This document shows, in pieces, positions 57,144 through 64,000 of a stretch of 64,000 nt of DNA. Made by a program: the position numbers and the translations under genes. How positions within the stretch are numbered: the stretch's first letter is position 1; the number at the start of each line of letters is the position of its first letter. The notes beneath the pieces are model-generated. The model saw nothing but the letters and a program-made list of their open reading frames with translations. It was not told where the DNA came from and did not search any database. Origin of the DNA: Pseudevernia furfuracea (taxonomy: Eukaryota; Ascomycota; Lecanoromycetes; Lecanorales; Parmeliaceae); NCBI GenBank assembly GCA_022315425.1, contig JAIUPT010000020.1:2046001-2110000 (forward strand), in the 5' to 3' direction.

Positions 57144-57996
57144 TTGATGTCTTTTGCACTCTCGACTCTCCTCAAAGCTCTTCTGGCCTCTCGGACTCAC
57201 CCTCAACAATCAACTGTTAAATTCGAGATGGCTCCAGCTGCATCGTGCAATTTCAACAATCACGAATCGGGTACATTCGAAAATGTCGCGAACCCAACCG
57301 GGGCAGGAAATTTCTTCATAAGAAAGCTCGAAGACTTCATCGACCTTACCGAAGATGAGGACCTCAACAACTGCAGAGGTGAAAAGGAGTGTCAAGCGAA
57401 CGCTGGTGCAAAAAATGAAGAATTCGATGAAGCAGTCGATGACGAGAAATCTTTTGAAGCCTTGGACGATCATCTGTCTCGGAAGCAGCAGAAACCCAAC
57501 AAGGCTCAACGCGCCCAGATGGATCGGGGCTTCGGGCAAGAGCAGCCTCTGTTCGAGTGTCGAAAATGTCGTCAAACTTTCGAGAACAACGCATAACCCA
57601 ACGACCGCGATACTAAGCACAGACAGCAGCCTCCAGTCCGGTGCAGAAAATGCCGCAAGGCCTTCGCAGACATTGCGGAACGCAACTACCACTTCCAGAC
57701 CTCACCACGCCACTTTTGCTGCCGATACTGTGAACACGTCGTCGAATTCGGGCAATGCCGACAGTCTTCGGTATCACTACATAGACCGCCATCGCGAACT
57801 ATACTGCCACTTCTGTGGCCGACACTTCCCAAACACCTTCCGGCGCCTCATCCATATGGAAGGAGGGCACTGGTCATGCTCTGCCTGCCGCAAGATGTTC
57901 GCCATGCCTGAGCTATACGATAATCACTGCCGGACCTGCTATTCCGCGAGGTTCGGCAAGGGATTGCCAGAAACTTCAAATGGAGGCGGATGTTAG
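57144..57996 (+). pseudogene. Broken multi-zinc-finger gene with a SUMO-interaction-like motif
   Basis: Reading from ATG 57144 (or 57228), the frame holds FIDLTEDED, which looks like a SUMO-interacting motif with its acidic flank. A Lys/Gln-rich linker and a first CRKCRQTF module follow, and then TAA at 57594-57596. In the same frame a second CRKCRKAFADIAERNYHF and CCRYCEH follow. After about 57745 the finger pattern moves to the next frame: LYCHFCGRHFPNTFRRLIHM, HWSCSACRKMFAMPELYDNH, C, ending TGGGGC at 57996. One nonsense codon and one frameshift indicate a dead or dying gene. I found no intron pair that repairs both. Confidence 0.55.
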
Positions 57997-58983
57997 ATGG
58001 ACTGAACGGTAGCTAGATTTGGGCATTTCATTGTCTTCGTTAATGGTCAGTAACGTCACTTGGCAGACGGTGCGCACTGAAGAGACCATGCCCCTGAGAG
58101 TATTGGAGAGCGGTGAAAGTCTGATGATTACGGTTGACAATGCAGCTTCTCGGTACCGATTGGTGCGATGCCAGGACGGATCAGCACAGACCATTTAGAG
58201 TCAGTTGGGAAGCGCTAGAAGGTGAAAATTTTTCTACGACATTTCTACCGAGTTGCCATGACAGGCAGAATCAATGAACATAACGCCTGTGCGCAGGATT
58301 CAGGACTAATAAAAGATGACGATTTTTTAAAAACTTGGGGTAATAATATTAATACTCCTGAAAAGATCTGCGGCTCAACGCGTCAGGGGCGTCAAAGTTT
58401 TGGCCTACAGCTTTTAGTGCAGCCGCTATCTCACGACCATGTCAACGGTGTCCGCATCGTCTCTCCACCAGCTCTCGGAGAATTGATGCCAGCATATAGC
58501 CAACTGCTCCTGGGCTTTAGCTAGAGTCTCTGGGATCTGCGCAGTTGCAATTCTCCTTTTGAACCTTGAATAAAATCTCTTGCGCTCCAATGGGGTTTCA
58601 TATCATCAATGAAATTCAAGGAATTCTCCTGGAACGTTTTCTGTTGGACCCTTTAGAATCTGGTGCATGATGACAATATTCACCATCCGAACAGCCTTAG
58701 CTCCTGAAATTGTCCGACAATGAGGCTCGTGCTCATCACGCTTGTTCTTTTGCTTTTTGCCATGTGGTGATATGCAGAGTCAGAGCGTTCGGTGACTTCT
58801 GCATAATATGAACGCACCCTCGCCAGTTATGCAACTCTCTCTTCCTTCTTCTTCAACCCGTTTTGTTCCCATGTGTATCCTTGATCCCCAAGCTACAGAC
58901 CCTCCAATACATCCTATGCGCCTCAATTTTCGTATCTTACCTTTCGAAACCAAACTCCATATTGAGCTTGCCAGCGGGACAGG
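57997..58983. other. Intergenic region
   Basis: 987 bases without a supported gene. An open frame at 58222-58524 lacks features. The promoter of the rhodopsin-like gene is expected in the last part. Confidence 0.5.
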
Positions 58984-60435
58984 ATGTCGAGTCCCGCTAT
59001 CGGTTCTCCTGCTTACAATAATGAGTCTATTGCGTGGAAGCTCATGACGACGGATCTTGCTACTGTGATCATCGCTTTTCTTCTAGTCATTGGCCGCTTG
59101 TATACAAAGTGCTTCATCACAAGATCCCCCGGGTGGGAAGACTGTAAGATAATGCTGCCTCAAGTTCGCATACCTTCGGAGCTAATTGTGCTGGAATAGC
59201 TCAGTTCTGGCATTGCTTATTGCAATCGCCCGGGTTGTTCGGGATTTCCTCGGTAGATACTCACTCATTTGTCGGCACCTGACGGGGCTCCTTCATCGCT
59301 GACTCGCTGTAGGCATATATCGATACGACCTTGGGAGACATTTCGACATACTCCCTGAGTCGTCTTTGAATCCTTTAGTGATCGTTCGTACCCTATACCA
59401 AGTCATCCTCGATTCGTCCTAACCAATGTCCACAGCTTACAGCCGTCGACGGCTTGCTCTATGTCGTCTCGATCACCCTGGCTAAATTCGCCATCCTCAT
59501 CTTCCTCTACCGTATTTTCAAGGTCAGCACGAAATTCCGCTACACGTCTTGGGTAGTTGGCGCCCTTATGATGGTATGGGCAACCATTACTGTCCTCTTG
59601 GCCTGCTTCTCTTGCAAGCCATTGGCCGCTTCGTTCAACTACAAATTGCGTGTTGCACCCACCACAGTGTGCAAACCGGAATCCTATGATGTGGAAAACA
59701 TCTTTGGCTTCTGTAACATATTCGTCGATTTTATGCTACTGCTTATGCCGATGCCATTGCTTTGGACACTGCATATGACTCGAGCGAAGAAGATTGGCGT
59801 TTCGATTGTCTTTGCCAACGGTGCTGTGTAAGTCAACCTGCGATTGTTCCTGTATTAGGAGTATCGTTCAATCCGCTGATCAGAGGCAGTATCGCGGCCA
59901 TCGCGGTTGTAAGACAGTACATACTGCATACCTCGCCCGACGCCGCAGACCCAAGCTGGGATATTGTGCAAATCAAAATCTGGATGTAAGCCTACTTTGC
60001 CCACCCTTCATTCTCCTACAAGGTCCAGTGCTTACTTATCACAGGACCATAGAAGTCAACCTCGCAATCATCTGTGGCTGCCTGCCCGTTTTGCAACCCC
60101 TGTTCCGCAAAATCCCTCTCCTCATTCCCTTCCTTCCCTCCCACCTCCGCTCCAAACTCAGCGGCGGTCACAGCGCCATGGAGCATTCTTCTTGGCCCAG
60201 CAAACTCACTGGGCCTCGCTGTGCAGGCCAAGATGTAGAACGCGGAGAGGGTGGCCGAAAAGCGCCCTGGAGAGAACCGGATGAGATGTCAGAGTCTGGC
60301 TCGAGTGTGCAGTCATTGTACCATCATTATCAGCAGCAGCCGTCCCCAGTGATACGCTCTGCGCTCGAACCAGCTACGGTTCGGACGGAAAGGACTAGGT
60401 CTGTTGAGGGAGGATTGAGGGGGGTTGCGTTATGA
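58984..60435 (+). CDS. Fungal rhodopsin-like seven-helix membrane protein
   Basis: Six exons: 58984-59143, 59205-59252, 59313-59377, 59436-59827, 59884-59985 and 60045-60435, giving 385 residues. The third donor (GTGATC at 59378) is the least certain. Typical family blocks are present: TDLATVIIAFLLVIGRLYTK, SPGWED at the second helix, YDLGRHFDI, DGLLYVVSITLAKFAILIFL then YRIF, CNIFVDFMLLLMPMPLLWTL, SWDIVQIKIWMTIEVNLAII then CGCLPVLQPL. The cytosolic tail is Ser/Gln/Arg-rich. These proteins belong to a large fungal integral-membrane family without retinal-binding Lys and of mostly unknown role; some carry CFEM domains, this one does not. Confidence 0.88.
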
Positions 60436-60705
60436 GATGTTACGAAGGTGGGATGTTAATGATGCACATAAAGGACTACGCTGGGCATTTGGGTGGTCAG
60501 AGGGGTTTCGGTGCATTGGCGGACGTTCGTATGGTACTGGCTGGGACAGTACGAGAAGATACCTGGATGCGATGTACATGGACGACAGTGGTGGCAGTGA
60601 ATCATTCACTTATGTTCAAGTTTCCACGGAAAATGCTAGAGGCGATTTTCAGTGCAGTTTGATTTGCCGACACCGAGCCAAGCAATTCACTCGGAAAAAC
60701 ATTTA

Positions 60706-60761
60706 TCCTGGTTCAGCGGGATATGCACTTCCCTGGGATATGCACTTTAGGGCTAGGGCTT
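60706..60761. repeat. Left terminal inverted repeat of the pogo element
   Basis: Contains two direct copies of GGGATATGCACTT in a row, then TTAGGGCTAGGGCTT. It is the reverse complement of 63009-63063 with one mismatch in the inner part. Confidence 0.85.
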
Positions 60762-60852
60762 ACCAACACTCAAATGCCTACATCGCACCAAAATTCTATG
60801 GCAACTCTGCATAATCATGTTGAATGATGTTGTTATGTCTCCGACAGCTACT

Positions 60853-62895
60853 TCATCGTTTTTTGTCTATTATGAGTCTACCACGAGTTGATTTCCGAAC
60901 AGGACTCTCTTCCTCAACTACTTCCTGTACCACTGTAGCAGTCTTACCACCTCTCTTACCACCTCTTGCGGTACCTCTTCCACCTCTTCCACCTCTGTCA
61001 CCTCTTTGTGATTGCTGTTTTGGAGGAGAGAGGCCTGGTAGAGGGAGTATTAGTGGGATCTCTGAGTTCAATAAGGATAAAGTAGTAATCTTTTTTTTGA
61101 CTGAGCTAGTCTTTTTCTTGACTGAACTTCTTGTCTTTGTTTTAGCAAAAAGAGACGGTCCTAGGTGACATATGCTTTTGAATTGCTTCTCAAATTGCTT
61201 ATCAGTCTCATGTTGCTATCGTTTATTCACAGTCTCCTTGTTTAAGAGATGCGCTTGTCTCAAATGTGCTTGTTCACGATCAGCCCTCTGCTTCTTTCGC
61301 TCATCTATCTTGACAAGATCGTTGTTAGTAGATTTCAGAAGAATATTGTTTGCTAGCGCGGCATTGCAAGCTTTCCCAAGCTTTTCTGATAGTGTGAGAT
61401 CAGGGTTCCCAGCCTTGATTTGCTGCACCAGTCGATTGACTTGCTGCATATTTGCCGAGGTAAACGTCACAGAAATGGAGTCACCATTGAATGCTGTGAC
61501 TGTCATGTCTGATGAAGGTGTGTTAGGCCGTGGTTCTGGGATTTGAAGTCTCAACTTGTCAAAAACGATCTGGGAATTGATCGGAAAAAGCCCACTCTTT
61601 TGCCATGCATGTTGAATGTTCTTCTCTGTTGCGGCATTCTTTCTGACCACTTGAATAAACTGAATAAAGTCACATTTATCCATTTTGTAGCCTCCGTCAT
61701 ATCGTGTCTTCGCCTCCAAATGCTTGCGATATGCTGTTGCCAATGACTGAAAAAATCCAACATCAAGTGGCTGAAGAATATGTGTGGTGTGGGGAGGCAA
61801 GCATAGCAGAATAATGTCATTGCTAATGCAGAAAACGATGACTTTGGTACTGATATGGGAGGCATGCCCATCAAGTATAAGAAGGCGATATCGTCCTTTC
61901 AGAGTTCTTCGAGTCTGAGGCTCAAAGCACCTGGAGAAATTAGTCAAAATTGTATACAAAAACGGGGTAAACTGAGTATACTTCTCGAACCACTCCAAGC
62001 CAATAATATTATTTGTCCAGCTATTCTCGCTAACAGCAATATAGGCTTCCTTATCCTCCACGAAATCAAACCAGGCTTTCATTTGCCGCTTACCCTTAAG
62101 GATAAGAAACATCGAAAGAAGTCTACTGTCCGCAGAGATGCATTCAATAAGAGTTACCCACTCTCGATTCCCGTCCTGGGTTTTATACACCTGAATGTTC
62201 TCTCGAGAACATATCACTCTCGCTTTCCCAGTACCGCCAAGAGCAGATCCTTTCTCGTTCATATTGTACGTATCTTTCTTCTGAATATCGTAGTTCTGAA
62301 TCACAGACTTAACAAGCTGAAACCAGTGCAAAAGTAGGTAGAGATCATGAGTAACAGCACGATCCTTGTTTAATGACTGACTAAATCGACTCTGCAACTC
62401 CGAATGACGGCCAAGAAACTTCGATACCCAGTTTTTACCTAGTGGCCTATGGTCTCCTTTGTCTACTAGTATCTCAGAAGCCATGAATCTAACTAGTTCA
62501 ACTCTGGGAGGCCAATTCCAGGACGTCACTTGCAAGATTCACCCTGTCAGAGCTTCCTCCTCCACCGGGCTGAGTCGTAATTCATTGTCATGTGTCTCTC
62601 GATGAGCACGAGTCTTATCGGCAAGACGTCGTCTAAGAGTGGTGAAAATGATATCATACTCGTAGGCAATTGGCGCAATTTCAGACGGCTTTTTGTGGGG
62701 ATCTGAGTTGTTCTCATAGAGCAAGTAGACTTGTTTATATTCGTCAATTGCGAGTTGCAATCGCTCTGATTTTGAGATCTCTTTTGAAGCCTTTGGGGGA
62801 GTCATAATAACAATTTTGGGAGGCAACGGGGGTACAGGACGGGGTGGAATGGGCTGGTTACTGGCTACGAGGGGATTGTGAATTAATGAGGTCAT
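60853..62895 (-). pseudogene. Pogo-family transposase with CENP-B-type HTH and DDE domain, inactivated
   Basis: One minus-strand frame runs 62895 to 60853 and is broken by TGA at 62538-62536 and TAG at 61218-61216. Parts: a psq/CENP-B-type DNA-binding region (KSERLQLAIDEYKQVYLLYE ... LSPVEEEALTG, stop, ILQVTSWNWPPRVELVRFMA) and a second HTH block (RPLGKNWVSKFLGRHSELQS). The DDE core follows with YNMNEKG, RLLILDGHASH and TTHILQPLDVGFFQSLATAY. A basic Gly/Arg-rich tail is present (SQRGDRGGRGGRGTARGG). The first catalytic Asp of YxMDEKG is Asn here (62259-62257), so the enzyme would be dead even without the stops. The first stop sits at a Trp and the second at a probable Gln position. Confidence 0.85.
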
Positions 62896-63008
62896 TGTTC
62901 AGTCTCCTCGGCGACTATTAGAGACCGAAATGTATAGATTCGTCATAGATATGTGGACTTGTTTGGTGGCTTATGATGGGGGAGATAGATTTGGAATTAT
63001 ATTTGGAA

Positions 63009-63063
63009 AGCCCTAACCCTAAAGTGCATATCCCAGGGAAGTGCATATCCCGGTGAACACGTG
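63009..63063. repeat. Right terminal inverted repeat of the pogo element
   Basis: The mirror copy of 60706-60761, starting AGCCCTAACCCTAAAGTGC on the plus strand and holding two AAGTGCATATCCC units. Confidence 0.85.
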
Positions 63064-63065
63064 TA

Positions 63066-63653
63066 TCCTGGTATAAGCGTGGTGCTGTGCAAATAGTCAG
63101 CAATCAAAGCAAGATTCAAATCACTTTCAGTTGCATTATTCCAGCACCACTACTATCGTAACTATAGTGTGTAGGGATGATCAATTGACTAGCTAAGCGC
63201 GAAGGAATCGAATCTATTCAAGCCAAGGGAAATAACAGCCCCCACAGCATCACAGCATCTCTTTTTTTCCCCATATCTGTGCAATTAGTCAGCAATCATA
63301 ATGATCATGGTGGTCAGCGATGAGGCTCTTTTGTACGAGCATCCTTGCGCTTTGGTACTAGGATGCTCTTATGGTCAGTTGACAGTCAGCCATCTGCCAC
63401 AAAAGGAGCAGCCACGTTCCCACCTGACCAATCAAGTCCGTCTTTCCTAGCCATACCAAGACCGGTAACCGCATTTGGTAAGAGAAGACATCTGTCAGCG
63501 CGATCATCAAACACATCCAATATTCTTTGCTGTTTCTTTCGGAACACCCTCTAGCCCCCCCACCTCAATGGCGTTCCCACCTTATAAAGGGCGCGATCCG
63601 CGGGTGCAGCTTTATTACTTTTACTCCCTGCCTCAGCCTGAGATATCGGCACG
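63066..63653. promoter_or_regulatory. Intergenic region upstream of the last gene
   Basis: 588 bases between the transposon end and the start codon at 63654. No coding evidence. The last part is the probable promoter and leader. Confidence 0.4.
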
Positions 63654-64000
63654 ATGTCTCCGGTGTCTCACGATCCAAATACCTTGCTGGCTCAGACGGC
63701 AGCACCAAGTGCACTGGCTGGCCTCTCCGCTACAGCTGCCGTTGACTCATCAGAACTTGGCTCGCCCATCCCACAATCCATGTAAGCCTTGCCCGACTAT
63801 CGCACTCTAAAGTATAGCTGAAATTTCTCTAGCTTCACTACGGATGCAAGCATACGGGCATGGGACGCGCATGTGCAAAAGCTTGATCCAAAAGAGCGAG
63901 ATTTCCTCCTAAGATATGCCACTGGAAGCGCCGAATCATTTTCCAGCCTTGCCCAGCGCATCTGCATCAAGCACCAGAAGCAGAGCCGGTTAAGCAAGAT
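63654..64000 (+). CDS. 5' end of a gene cut by the window edge, unknown family
   Basis: Exon 1 is 63654-63781. Intron 63782-63832 (GTAAGC, AGCTGA branch, TCTAG) is phase 2, and exon 2 runs from 63833 past the window end. The visible 98 residues begin MSPVSHDPNTLLAQTAAPSA, a disordered leader, and continue with a helical segment, SIRAWDAHVQKLDPKERDFL then LRYATGSAESFSSLAQ. The second part recalls the N-terminal helical region of some fungal NACHT/ankyrin proteins, but this is a weak impression. Confidence 0.6.

Larger units (their letters stand above)
60706..63063 (-). mobile_element. Pogo-type DNA transposon, complete ends, dead transposase
   Basis: The element is 2,358 bases, bounded on both sides by TA (60704-60705 and 63064-63065), the target duplication of the Tc1/mariner/pogo superfamily. 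Inverted repeats of about 55 bp close it (60706-60761 and 63009-63063). The transposase lies on the minus strand between them and is interrupted by stop codons. The ends match almost perfectly over their inner 45 bases and less well in the outer 11. This suggests an insertion that has aged. Confidence 0.85.

Noticed and set aside
59843..60284. Long overlapping frames across the introns of the rhodopsin-like gene
   Set aside because: Read-through of introns; the spliced model keeps the family blocks and closes in phase.

Overview
The window is genomic DNA of a filamentous ascomycete (Pezizomycotina; I cannot place the order). Nearly every gene is split by short spliceosomal introns, about 45 to 170 nt, with GTAAGT-like donors, CTAAC/CTGAC branch sites close to the acceptor, and C/TAG ends. 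Several families are typical of this group: DUF4246, fungal rhodopsin-like membrane proteins, HET-like proteins, App1 and omega-like GSTs. I rebuilt exon structures by hand from splice signals and reading-frame continuity. Where exon phases close exactly I treat the model as strong.

Layout. 1-2750: the 3' end of an unidentified gene with a decayed duplicate of its last exon, then a run of dead gene fragments (AlkB-like oxygenase, C2H2 finger, family 2 glycosyltransferase). 2990-5435: a small mitochondrial LEA-like gene and a secreted or membrane Cys-containing protein. 5435-10020: a gene-poor stretch with relics of an RNase H-like gene and a sirtuin. 10025-16885: a small unknown gene, a DUF4246 gene with an in-frame stop, an App1 phosphatidate phosphatase and a mitochondrial enoyl-CoA hydratase. 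17059-31110: a dense housekeeping block with a large probable mitochondrial protein, a secreted protein, the GGA clathrin adaptor, TSR3, an Ala-rich unknown, the RES-complex FHA protein (SNIP1/Pml1), UNC-50 with a 4-nt microexon, and a small zinc protein. 31200-33980: a HET-like relic and intergenic DNA.

33983-49872: a Sec7/PH Arf exchange factor, a 4.1 kb gene-free region rich in simple repeats, a 2-oxoglutarate oxygenase-like protein that lacks its distal iron ligand, an arrestin-fold protein and an amino-acid permease. 49873-53055: repeat-rich, with a heavily mutated Copia retrotransposon fragment. 53056-60435: an Spt10-like acetyltransferase, a GST, a broken zinc-finger gene carrying a SUMO-interaction-like motif, and a rhodopsin-like seven-helix membrane protein. 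60704-63065: a complete but dead pogo-type DNA transposon bounded by TA. The window ends inside a new gene.

The genes form no obvious cluster or pathway. Three of them (GGA, UNC-50, Sec7 GEF) serve Golgi/Arf traffic, but they are separated by unrelated genes. The main theme of the accessory parts is decay: stop codons at Trp, Gln or Arg-type positions, lost catalytic Asp/Glu, and single-base frameshifts in transposons and old gene copies. This fits C:G to T:A mutation such as RIP, though I could not measure it.
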